Positions 36,329-43,876 of a stretch of DNA of 64,000 nucleotides are shown here, one piece after another. The position numbers and the translations under genes are program-made. Source of the DNA: Streptomyces roseofulvus (lineage in GTDB: Bacteria > Actinomycetota > Actinomycetes > Streptomycetales > Streptomycetaceae); contig NZ_BAAAWE010000001.1 in assembly GCF_039534915.1 (NCBI RefSeq), positions 1,116,001-1,180,000 of the forward strand, read 5' to 3'. The notes beneath the pieces are model-generated. The model ran no database searches, was not told the DNA's origin, and worked only from the letters and a program-made list of their open reading frames with translations. The first letter of the stretch is position 1, and every line of letters begins with the position of its first letter.

Positions 36329-37329
36329 AGCAGGAATCCGGCGGGGAACGGGTCGGTGGGGTCGAGGAAGTACTGGGCGGTGCCGGTGATCCAGGCCCGT
36401 CCGGTGACGGTGGGGACGACGGCGGGGCGGCCGCCGACGGTGGTCTCGGCGACGAGCCGGCCGGTGAACTCGGTGCCGATGAAGGACTCGTTGACGAAGT
36501 CGGTGTCCAGGGCGAGCTGTCCGCGGGCGTGCAGCTGGGCCATCCGGGCGCTGGTGCCGGTGCCGCACGGGGAGCGGTCGAACCAGCCGGGGTGGATGGC
36601 CATGGCGTGCCGGGAGCGGCGGGCGTCGGAGCCGGGGGCGGCGAGGTAGACGTGCTTGACGCCGGCGACGGCCGGGTCTTCGGGGTGGACGGGCCGGTCC
36701 TCGCCCGCGTTGATCGCGTCCATGATCGCCAGTCCCGCGGTGATCAGTTCCTGCTTGTGGGCGCGGTCGAAGGGCAGGCCGAGGGCGTCGAGTTCGACGA
36801 AGGCGTAGAAGTTGCCGCCGTAGGCGAGGTCGTAGGTGACGGTGCCGTAGCCGGGGACCTCGGTCTTGAGGTCGAGGCCGACGCTGAAGGCGGGGACGTT
36901 GGTGAGGGTGACGGAACGGGCGGCGCCGTCCTCGACGCGGACGTCGGCGGAGACGAGCCCGGCCGGGGTGTCGAGACGGACGGTGGTGACCGGTTCGGTG
37001 ACCGGGACCATGCCGGTCTCGACGAGGACGGTGGCGACGCCGATGGTGCCGTGGCCGCACATCGGGAGCAGGCCGGAGACCTCGACGAAGAGGACTCCGT
37101 AGTCGGCGTCGGGGCGGGTCGCGGGCTGGAGGACGGCGCCGCTCATGGCGGCGTGGCCGCGCGGCTCGTACATGAGCAGGGTGCGCAGGTCGTCGCGGTG
37201 CTCCATGAAGTGGAGGCGCTTCTCGGCCATGGTGGCGCCGGGGATCACCCCCACTCCGCCGGTGATCACCCGGGTGGGCATGCCCTCGGTGTGGGAGTCC
37301 ACCGCGTGGTAGACGTGTCGGGTGCGCAT
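36325..37329 (-). CDS. proline racemase family protein 2, probable 4-hydroxyproline 2-epimerase
   Basis: A 334-residue protein, the standard length of 4-hydroxyproline epimerases, which convert trans-4-hydroxy-L-proline to cis-4-hydroxy-D-proline. Catalytic cysteines are C91 (LLPMCGHGTIG) and C255 (DRSPCGTGTSA). The N-terminus HAVDSHTEGMPTRVITGG is typical. It is the second gene of the operon that begins with the DapA-like deaminase, 20 bp downstream of it, and its product would feed the D-hydroxyproline dehydrogenase encoded by the next operon. Confidence 0.9.
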   Translation of the reverse strand: MRTRHVYHAVDSHTEGMPTRVITGGVGVIPGATMAEKRLHFMEHRDDLRTLLMYEPRGHAAMSGAVLQPATRPDADYGVLFVEVSGLLPMCGHGTIGVATVLVETGMVPVTEPVTTVRLDTPAGLVSADVRVEDGAARSVTLTNVPAFSVGLDLKTEVPGYGTVTYDLAYGGNFYAFVELDALGLPFDRAHKQELITAGLAIMDAINAGEDRPVHPEDPAVAGVKHVYLAAPGSDARRSRHAMAIHPGWFDRSPCGTGTSARMAQLHARGQLALDTDFVNESFIGTEFTGRLVAETTVGGRPAVVPTVTGRAWITGTAQYFLDPTDPFPAGFLL

Positions 37330-37349
37330 GGGCTGTCTTCCCCCCTGGG

Positions 37350-38249
37350 TCAGCGGAGTCCTTCGGCGAGGACCTTCTCGGTGGCGGCGCGGACGGCGGT
37401 CTCGGCGGTGCCGGTGAGCGGCAGGCGCGGCGGGCGGGTGGGGCCGCCGGGGCGCCCGGCGAGGTCCATGGAGAGCTTGATGGCCTGGACGAACTCGGTC
37501 TTGGAGTCCCAGCGGTAGAGGGAGTGCAGGGCCTTGTAGAGCGGCAGCGCGGTGGCGAGGTCGCCGGCGACGGCGGCCCGGTAGAGGGTGGCGGCGGACT
37601 CGGGCAGGGCGTTGGGGTAGCCGGCGATCCAGCCGACGGCGCCCGCGACGGCCAGCTCCAGGAGGACGTCGTCGGCGCCGATGAGGAGGTCGAGTCCGGG
37701 GGCGAGTTCGGCGATCTCGTAGGCGCGGCGGACGTCGCCGCTGAACTCCTTGACGGCGACGATGTTCCCGTCGGCGTGGAGGCGGGCGAGGAGGGCCGGG
37801 GTGAGGTCGACCTTGGTGTCGATGGGGTTGTTGTAGGCGACGATCGGCAGCCCGGCGCGGGCGACCTCGGCGTAGTGGACGCGGACGGCCTCCTCGTCGG
37901 CGCGGTAGGCGTTGGGCGGCAGGAGGAGGACGGAGCCGGCGCCGGCCTCGGCGGCCTGCTCGGCCCAGCGGCGGGATTCGGCGGAGCCGTAGGCGGCGAC
38001 GCCGGGCATGACGCGGGAGCCGTCGCCGGCGGCCTCGACGGCGGTGCGGACGACCGCGGCGCGCTCGGCGTCGGTGAGGGTCTGGTACTCGCCCAGGGAG
38101 CCGTTGGGGACGACGCCGTCGCAGCCGTTGTCGAGGAGCCAGCGGACGTGGGCGGCGTAGGCGTCGAGGTCGACGGAGAGGTCCTCGCGCAGCGGCAGGG
38201 TGGTGGCGACCATGATGCCGTGCCAGGGGCGGGTGCGGGTGTCGGTCAT
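37350..38249 (-). CDS. DapA-family lyase, probable 1-pyrroline-4-hydroxy-2-carboxylate deaminase
   Basis: A 299-residue class I aldolase-fold enzyme from ATG 38249, with AGGAG nearby. Schiff-base Lys is in AVKEFSGD, the Tyr in IVAYNNPI, and the substrate-carboxylate loop reads NGSLGEYQTL in place of the GTTGE of DHDPS. In hydroxyproline degradation, a DapA paralogue deaminates and dehydrates 1-pyrroline-4-hydroxy-2-carboxylate to 2-oxoglutarate semialdehyde. Clustering with the epimerase and dehydrogenase genes makes this the best assignment. It leads the operon, and a predicted operator is about 20 bases upstream. Confidence 0.85.
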   Translation of the reverse strand: MTDTRTRPWHGIMVATTLPLREDLSVDLDAYAAHVRWLLDNGCDGVVPNGSLGEYQTLTDAERAAVVRTAVEAAGDGSRVMPGVAAYGSAESRRWAEQAAEAGAGSVLLLPPNAYRADEEAVRVHYAEVARAGLPIVAYNNPIDTKVDLTPALLARLHADGNIVAVKEFSGDVRRAYEIAELAPGLDLLIGADDVLLELAVAGAVGWIAGYPNALPESAATLYRAAVAGDLATALPLYKALHSLYRWDSKTEFVQAIKLSMDLAGRPGGPTRPPRLPLTGTAETAVRAATEKVLAEGLR

Positions 38250-38269
38250 CGTGACGTACTCCTTTGTAG

Positions 38270-38280
38270 TGTGTGACATT
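38270..38280. promoter_or_regulatory. predicted GntR/FCD operator B at the deaminase promoter
   Basis: TGTGTGACATT matches the AATGT(C/G)ACATT pattern with 2 mismatches. Read on the minus strand, a -10-like TAAAAT lies directly beside it, so a bound repressor would block the promoter of the deaminase operon. Confidence 0.55.
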
Positions 38281-38331
38281 TTACTAAGGGGTGTGCGGCG
38301 GCCACAAGAGCGCGGCCACCAGGAAAAGGGG

Positions 38332-39726
38332 CTAGTCGGCGGGGAGCTCGGCGAGCTGGCCGAGGCGGACGGGGCAGGCCAGCGGGCGCCGGTCGGGAGC
38401 AGGCCCGCCGCCGGCGAGGGCGGCCACCGCGGGACCGCACATGCGGCCCTGGCACCAGCCCATCCCCGCCCGGGTCAGCAGCTTGACGGTCCGCGCGTCG
38501 GTGGCGCCCAGCTCCTCCACCGCCTCGCGGACGCGCCCCGCGGGCACCTCCTCGCAGCGGCAGACGGCGGTCTCCTCGCGGAGCCAGCCGGTCCAGCCTT
38601 CGCCGGGCCGGTGGGCGGCGCCCATGGCGTCGGCGAAGGCCCGCAGCCGGGCGCGGCGCCGGGCGAGGGCGGCCGGGACGGCCCGTCCGGCGATCGTGTG
38701 GGCCGCGATCTCGCCCTCGGCGAGGGCGAGTCGGGCTCCTCCGACGCCGCCGGTCTCGCCCGCCGCCCAGACCCCCGGCACCGAGGTGCGCAGGCCGGGG
38801 GTGAGGACGAGGGCGACGGTGCCGTCGGCGGCGGTGCGGGTGGCGCAGCCGAGCGCGGTGGCGAGGGAGAGTTCGGGGACCAGGCCGTGGCCGACGGCGA
38901 GCGCGTCGCAGGGGATGCGCCGGGCGGTGCCGGGCACGGGCCGCCAGTCGCGGTCGAGCCGGGCGACGGTCACCGCCTCGACCCGGTCGGTGCCGTGCGC
39001 CTCGACGACGGCGTGCCGGAGCAGCGGACGGACCTGGTGGCGGAGCAACGCACCTCCGTAGAGGGCGCCCTCGGCGAGCTTGGCCGGGTTGCGCAGCAGG
39101 GTGCCGGTGTGGCGGGCGTACGGCCCATAGCCGCCCGCCTCGACGACGGCGGGGACGCGGGCGCCGGCGGCGGCCAGCGAGGCGGCGACGGCGAGCAGCA
39201 GCGGGCCGCTGCCCGCGACGACCACGCGGCGCCCCGGCAGCACGAGCCCGCTCTTCAGCATGGCCTGGGCTCCCCCGGCGCCGACGACGCCGGGGAGGGT
39301 CCAGCCGGGGAAGGGCAGCTGGCGCTCGTACGCCCCGGTGGCGAGCAGCACGGCGCGGGCGCGGACGGGCGCTCCGGCCCCTTCGTCGGTGCGGGAGTGG
39401 AGGGTCCAGTCCGTGCCGGACCCGGTCACGCTCCACACCTGACGCTCCGACAGATACCGTACGCGGCCCGATCGTTCGTACGCGCGCAGCTCGGCCTCGC
39501 GGCCGGCGAAGGCGGCCCAGTCGTGGTGCAGGGCCTGAGGGCGGGTGGCGCCGAGGGCCGGGTCGGGGTGGCGGTAGTACTGGCCGCCGGGGCGGGCGCC
39601 CGCGTCGAGCAGGGTGACGGTGAGGCCGAGGGCGGCGGCGGTGACGGCGGCGGCGAGGCCGGCGGGCCCGGCGCCGACGACGGCGAGGTCGGCGCGGGCG
39701 GCGGGGTCAGACGGCGAGGTCGTCAT
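38332..39726 (-). CDS. FAD/BFD-type oxidoreductase, probable D-hydroxyproline dehydrogenase alpha subunit
   Basis: A 464-residue flavoprotein from ATG 39726. It has an FAD motif (DLAVVGAGPAGLAAAVTAAALG), a second nucleotide site (VVVAGSGPLLLAVAASLA), the GVWAAGETGGVGGARLA motif, and a C-terminal BFD-like iron-sulfur region with cysteines in VCRCEEVP and GWCQGRMCG. This is the alpha (PDH/HcnB-like) subunit of multi-component D-amino-acid or opine dehydrogenases. It accepts electrons from the DadA-like subunit encoded two genes upstream. Its start overlaps the ferredoxin gene by 20 bp. Confidence 0.86.
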   Translation of the reverse strand: MTTSPSDPAARADLAVVGAGPAGLAAAVTAAALGLTVTLLDAGARPGGQYYRHPDPALGATRPQALHHDWAAFAGREAELRAYERSGRVRYLSERQVWSVTGSGTDWTLHSRTDEGAGAPVRARAVLLATGAYERQLPFPGWTLPGVVGAGGAQAMLKSGLVLPGRRVVVAGSGPLLLAVAASLAAAGARVPAVVEAGGYGPYARHTGTLLRNPAKLAEGALYGGALLRHQVRPLLRHAVVEAHGTDRVEAVTVARLDRDWRPVPGTARRIPCDALAVGHGLVPELSLATALGCATRTAADGTVALVLTPGLRTSVPGVWAAGETGGVGGARLALAEGEIAAHTIAGRAVPAALARRRARLRAFADAMGAAHRPGEGWTGWLREETAVCRCEEVPAGRVREAVEELGATDARTVKLLTRAGMGWCQGRMCGPAVAALAGGGPAPDRRPLACPVRLGQLAELPAD

Positions 39727-40024
39727 GGCCGGTTCCCTCCTGGCTGGTGACGAGGCCGCCGGGGCGGGCCGGGACGAGGCAGGCGCGGCGGTTCGGGGTG
39801 CCGTCGACGGTGACGAGGCAGTCGAAGCACTGGCCGATGCCGCAGAAGGCGCCGCGCGGTTCGCCGCCGTGCCGGGTGGTGCGCCAGGCGAGGACGCCCG
39901 CGCCCCAGAGGGCGGCGGCCACGGTCTGACCGGCGGCGGCCGGGATGTCCCGCCCGTCGAAGCGGAAGGTGAAGGTCTCCTGCGGCGCGCCTCCGACGAG
40001 GTCGCGCGGGGTGCGGCGGCTCAA
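39707..40024 (-). CDS. (2Fe-2S)-binding protein, probable D-hydroxyproline dehydrogenase gamma subunit
   Basis: A 105-residue ferredoxin-like protein. The start is TTG 40024, overlapping the stop of the DadA-like gene (TTGA) with GGAG upstream. The four cluster cysteines follow C-x4-C-x2-C-x11-C in FCGIGQCFDCLVTVDGTPNRRAC. The N-terminus FTFRFDGRDIPAAAGQTVAAALW is the usual beta-grasp start. It is the small electron-transfer subunit (HcnA-like) that joins the flavoprotein subunits. Confidence 0.84.
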   Translation of the reverse strand: MSRRTPRDLVGGAPQETFTFRFDGRDIPAAAGQTVAAALWGAGVLAWRTTRHGGEPRGAFCGIGQCFDCLVTVDGTPNRRACLVPARPGGLVTSQEGTGHDDLAV

Positions 40025-41199
40025 CTCTGCTGCTCCTGCGGGGGGATCGTGTCTGCGGGGCCGAAGTCGCGCCCGGGCCGGAAGGGCGCCGGGTCGAGCG
40101 GCGGCGCGGCGCCGGTGAGGGCGGCGGCGACGAGGGCGCCGGTGGCGGGGGCGAGGCCGATGCCCGCCCCCTCGTGGCCGCACGCGTGGTGGAGGCCGGG
40201 GACGCGCGGGTCGGCGCCGATCGCCGGGAGGTGGTCCGGGAGGTAGGGGCGGAAACCGTGGTAGGCGCGGAGCACCTGGACGTCCGCGAGGACCGGGAAG
40301 AGCGCCGCGGCCTGGGCGGCGAGCCGGCGCAGCGCCTCGGTGGAGAGGGTGCGGTCGAAGCCGACGCGTTCCCGGGTGGCGCCGATGAGGACGGGCCCGC
40401 CGGGGGTGCCCTCGACGACGGCGGAGGACTGGAGGGCGGCGGAGCCGCTGGCCACGTCGGCGATGTAGTCGGCGGCGTAGACCTTGTGGCGGACGATCCG
40501 CGGCAGGGGTTCGGTGACGAGGACGAAGCCGCGGCGGGGCAGCACGGGCAGGTGGGCGCCGGCGAGCCGGGCGACCTCGCCGCCCCAGGTGCCGGCGGCG
40601 TTGACGACGGCGGGGGCGAGGAGTTCACGGCGGGCGGTGCGCACCCCGCGGACGGCGCCGGAGGGGTCGCGGAGGATCGCCGTGACCTCCTCGCCGAGGT
40701 GGAGCGCGGCGCCGGAGGCGGCGAGCAGCCGGGCGGCGGCCTGGGCGGGCTGGACCTGGGCGTCCTGCGGGTAGTGGAAGCCGCCGGCGAGGCCGTGGGC
40801 GAGATGGGGTTCGAGGTCGGCGAGCCGGTCGGCGGGGATCTCGGCGGCGTCGACGCCGGCCGCCCGCTGGCCCTCCGCGAAGGCGCGGAGGGCCTTGAGG
40901 GCGGACTCGTCGGGCGCCACGACGAGCCCGCCCTTGGGCTCGTACTCGGTCTCCGGCGGGAGTGTCGCGGAGAGTTCGCGCCAGAGTCTCGTGGACAGCA
41001 GCGCGAGGTCGAGCTCGGGGCCCGCCTCCTTGTCGGAGACGAGCAGATTGCCTTCCCCGGCGCCGGTGGTACCGCCCGCGACGGGACCGCGGTCGACCAC
41101 GGCGACGGTGAGTCCGGAGCGGGTGGCGTAGTAGGCGCAGGCGGCGCCGACGACGCCGGCTCCGATGATCACGACGTCCGGGGAGTGTCTCTTGGGCAC
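40021..41199 (-). CDS. DadA-like FAD oxidoreductase, probable catalytic subunit of D-hydroxyproline dehydrogenase
   Basis: A 392-residue DAO-family enzyme from GTG 41199. It begins PDVVIIGAGVVGAACAYYATRSGLTVAVVDRG, with GGTTGAGEGNLLVSDK (family signature), and ends in the substrate-site segment HHACGHEGAGIGLAPATG. It should oxidise cis-4-hydroxy-D-proline to the pyrroline intermediate used by the DapA-like deaminase. It is the first gene of a three-gene operon with TTGA and 20-bp overlaps. No Shine-Dalgarno precedes GTG, and the predicted operator begins 9 bases upstream, so the transcript may be leaderless. Confidence 0.87.
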   Translation of the reverse strand: MPKRHSPDVVIIGAGVVGAACAYYATRSGLTVAVVDRGPVAGGTTGAGEGNLLVSDKEAGPELDLALLSTRLWRELSATLPPETEYEPKGGLVVAPDESALKALRAFAEGQRAAGVDAAEIPADRLADLEPHLAHGLAGGFHYPQDAQVQPAQAAARLLAASGAALHLGEEVTAILRDPSGAVRGVRTARRELLAPAVVNAAGTWGGEVARLAGAHLPVLPRRGFVLVTEPLPRIVRHKVYAADYIADVASGSAALQSSAVVEGTPGGPVLIGATRERVGFDRTLSTEALRRLAAQAAALFPVLADVQVLRAYHGFRPYLPDHLPAIGADPRVPGLHHACGHEGAGIGLAPATGALVAAALTGAAPPLDPAPFRPGRDFGPADTIPPQEQQS

Positions 41200-41207
41200 G
41201 ACAGTAA

Positions 41208-41218
41208 TATGTCACATT
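41208..41218. promoter_or_regulatory. predicted GntR/FCD operator C at the dehydrogenase operon
   Basis: TATGTCACATT matches the palindrome with one mismatch and lies 9 bases before the start codon. A -10-like TATTAC on the minus strand overlaps its edge. Confidence 0.6.
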
Positions 41219-41270
41219 CTTCAGGCCGTGCCCAGGGCCTTCCGGCACCTGGGCACGGTGGAGGGTGCGG

Positions 41271-43643
41271 TCAGCTGCGCAGCGGGCCTTCGCAGCGGAA
41301 GTCCGACGTGCCCGCGACCCGGTTGGACCAGATCTGGACCGGGCCGAAGCTGCAGTTCATGTCGGCCAGGTTGTTCAGCGCCTCGCCCGCGCGGTCGAGG
41401 ATGAAGTAGTCGACCGTCTCGGACATGTCCTTGAAGTTCTGGTCGTCGCTGTTCGCGTTCGCCAGGTTCGCGGTGATCCGGCCGGTGCAGACGAAGCGGC
41501 GCTTGCCGGGCTCGCCGTTCTCGACGCAGTCCGGGGTGTTGTAGGTGGCGTTGGCGAAGGCGGCCTTCACCCCGGCGACGGTCGAGTACGTGAGCTGCGC
41601 GTTGGGGGTGTAGGTCGTGTTCGGGACGAACAGCTCGTCGACCTTGGCGATCTGCGCGTCGAGGAAGCGGTCGTACGCCTGCTGGAGTCCCGCGTCGGAG
41701 CTGAGCCGCTCGCGCCAGGCGTCGTAGCCGGCGACGTCGTCGGCGCGCAGCCGGGTGTACATCTCGCGGATCAGCGAGGGGCGCTCGGTCCACAGGAACT
41801 CGAAGAAGGTGCCCGCGTAGTTGTAGAAGCGGAAGCCGTCGCCGTCGTAGGTGGCGTGCAGGATCTGCCGCAGGTTCATGCGGGGGCCGCCGCCGGCGGT
41901 GTCGTTGATGATGCCGCGCACCAGGGACCGGCGGACGGCGATGCCGTCGTCGCGGGTGGCGCCGTCGAAGAACTCGGCGGTGCCCTCGTCCATGAAGGTG
42001 GTCCGGTCGCCCTGGTACCAGGGGCCCTGGCCGAAGAAGCCGGGGACGGCGAAGCGGCCGTTGAGGTAGTGGGTGTACTCGTGGCGGAAGAGCTCTTCGA
42101 GGGTGAGCGAGGAGTCCTGCGGGACGCGGCGCTGGTACGTGTAGAAGGTGGCGCCGTTCTCGATGTAGATGCCGCCGTTGTTCGTGTCGTAGCCGGTGAT
42201 GATCGGGTGGTAGTTCTCGTAGTCGGCCCGCGAGCCGTACAGGACGATGTTCAGGGTGGTGTTGGGGTCGCCGGCCAGCGGCTGCTCGCTGCCGACCACC
42301 CGGTGGAACTGCGCCTTGACCTGCTTGCTCGCGTAGTACAGCTGGTCGACGGTGGCGCGGTCGAGGCCGGTGCGGACCTTGAGGGCGGCGCCGGTGCCCG
42401 TGTCGTAGGTGTACGTGTACGGGAAGATCCGGGCCTCGATGTCGGCCTTGCAGACGTGGTACGGGGCGCAGGCGTCGTAGAAGTTCAGCCACGAGACGAT
42501 CTTGGCCCAGGGCTGGCTGCCGGAGCCCCAGGCGGACTCGACGGGGCCGATCAGCGCGCCGAGGTCGGCGACGACGCCGCCGCGCAGGCCGGCGACCTCG
42601 CCGAAGCGGCCGTACTCGCTCAGCGCGTCGCGGACGACCCAGGCGTTGGCGGTGCCCTTGAGGTGGGTGTGGCCGGCGAACGCCTTGAAGACGGCGCGGT
42701 AGGCCGGGTCGGCGGCGACGGCGGCATGGAAGGCGGCGTCCTGGTTGCCGGAGTAGATGCCCAGGTAGTTGACGGAGAGCGCGGCGAGCGCGGCGCCGGC
42801 CCAGGTCGGGTCCTGGTTCGTGGCGGGGTGCGCCGCGTCCATGGTGGCGAGCACCTTGGTGATGAGGCCGAGCTGGTGCTGGCGCAGGCCGGGGGCGCTG
42901 CCGATGTAGAGGGCCTCGCGGAGGGTGCGGGCGTTGGACGCGGTGACGTCGAAGGTGCGGGCGGCGGAGCCGAAGGCGGCGATGGCGCGGCGGACGGCGT
43001 CGACGGTCGGGGCGTCGGTGATGTCGATCTCGGAGCGCGAGAAGTCGTGGTAGGCGACGGCGTGCAGGTAGGTGAACATCTCCTCCAGGTGGGAGGAGTT
43101 GCGGCCGTCGTGGGCGGCGGCCAGGGCGGATATGCGCTGGGCGACCGCCTGCACGTGGGCGTCGGACATCACCCGGGCGAGGCGCGCGTCCCAGGTCCAG
43201 ATCAGGCCGTTCAGACAGCCGGCGGCGGTGACGGCGGGGTCGGCGAGGAAGTCGGCGAAGGCGGTCGGGGAGAGCCCGGAGATCCCGTCGAGGGTGCACG
43301 GGACGCCTGCCACGAGGGTGGTGGCGGCGGGGGCGGCCTGCTGCTCGGCCTTGGTCTTGGCACTCTTCCCGGCCTGGCCGGGGACGCGGGCCCGGGTGTC
43401 GCCGGTGCCGCCGGGGGCGGGGGCCGGGGCGGGCTTGGCCGACCGGGCGTTGGCGAATCGTTCCACCTCGTCGAAGGGGTTCGGCTCGGCGGCGGGCGCG
43501 AAGGCGCCGGGCAGGGCGGCGCCGGCGGCGCGCGGCGCGGGCGCCTCGGCGGCCTGGGTCGCGGCCTGGCCGGCGGAGGCCACCAGGGTCACCGCGATCG
43601 CGGTGGCGAGGAGGGAGGAGCGCACGACTTTGTGCTGGGACAC
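41271..43643 (-). CDS. secreted microbial collagenase (peptidase M9)
   Basis: A 790-residue protein from GTG 43643, with AGGAGA upstream. A signal peptide (VVRSSLLATAIAVTLVASAGQAA) and a Pro/Ala propeptide precede the M9 activator (M9N) and peptidase regions. The zinc site is H521-E-Y-T-H525, with the third ligand E553 in MDEGTAEFF. The 28-residue spacing equals that of clostridial collagenases. It lacks C-terminal PKD and collagen-binding repeats; only a small Cys-containing domain follows (after about residue 700). It would cut collagen or gelatin outside the cell. A promoter containing the hydroxyproline operator lies upstream, tying it to catabolism of the released imino acid. Confidence 0.92.
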   Translation of the reverse strand: MSQHKVVRSSLLATAIAVTLVASAGQAATQAAEAPAPRAAGAALPGAFAPAAEPNPFDEVERFANARSAKPAPAPAPGGTGDTRARVPGQAGKSAKTKAEQQAAPAATTLVAGVPCTLDGISGLSPTAFADFLADPAVTAAGCLNGLIWTWDARLARVMSDAHVQAVAQRISALAAAHDGRNSSHLEEMFTYLHAVAYHDFSRSEIDITDAPTVDAVRRAIAAFGSAARTFDVTASNARTLREALYIGSAPGLRQHQLGLITKVLATMDAAHPATNQDPTWAGAALAALSVNYLGIYSGNQDAAFHAAVAADPAYRAVFKAFAGHTHLKGTANAWVVRDALSEYGRFGEVAGLRGGVVADLGALIGPVESAWGSGSQPWAKIVSWLNFYDACAPYHVCKADIEARIFPYTYTYDTGTGAALKVRTGLDRATVDQLYYASKQVKAQFHRVVGSEQPLAGDPNTTLNIVLYGSRADYENYHPIITGYDTNNGGIYIENGATFYTYQRRVPQDSSLTLEELFRHEYTHYLNGRFAVPGFFGQGPWYQGDRTTFMDEGTAEFFDGATRDDGIAVRRSLVRGIINDTAGGGPRMNLRQILHATYDGDGFRFYNYAGTFFEFLWTERPSLIREMYTRLRADDVAGYDAWRERLSSDAGLQQAYDRFLDAQIAKVDELFVPNTTYTPNAQLTYSTVAGVKAAFANATYNTPDCVENGEPGKRRFVCTGRITANLANANSDDQNFKDMSETVDYFILDRAGEALNNLADMNCSFGPVQIWSNRVAGTSDFRCEGPLRS

Positions 43644-43746
43644 GAGGTCTCCTGGATGAGGGTGGGGATGAGGGGGGTTGGTGCGGCCGATCGGCGTCAG
43701 CTGAACGGGAGTTGACGGAGAGACGACCGTCCGCCGCACGAGCTGT

Positions 43747-43775
43747 AACATAGTAATGTGAAATTGCACTGACAA
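43747..43775 (-). promoter_or_regulatory. collagenase promoter with operator D in the spacer
   Basis: On the minus strand, TTGTCA (43770-43775) and TATGTT (43747-43752) are separated by exactly 17 bases, a good sigma-70-type promoter. The spacer contains AATGTGAAATT (43755-43765), one mismatch from the AATGT(C/G)ACATT site. A repressor bound there would block RNA polymerase. Confidence 0.7.
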
Positions 43776-43800
43776 CCCCTGTGCACGGGTCGGTTGCGAC

Positions 43801-43850
43801 GGCCGGGCGTCCGCCTCCGCGAGGGAACGGGGGGAGGCGGACGCCCGGCC
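43801..43850 (-). terminator. terminator of the TTC38-like gene
   Basis: Two perfectly complementary 18-bp arms (43801-43818 and 43833-43850) around a 14-base loop, 27 bp after the stop of the repeat protein. It insulates the collagenase promoter from upstream transcription. Confidence 0.85.
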
Positions 43851-43876
43851 CCCTCGTCCGGGACCGGACGCGCAGC

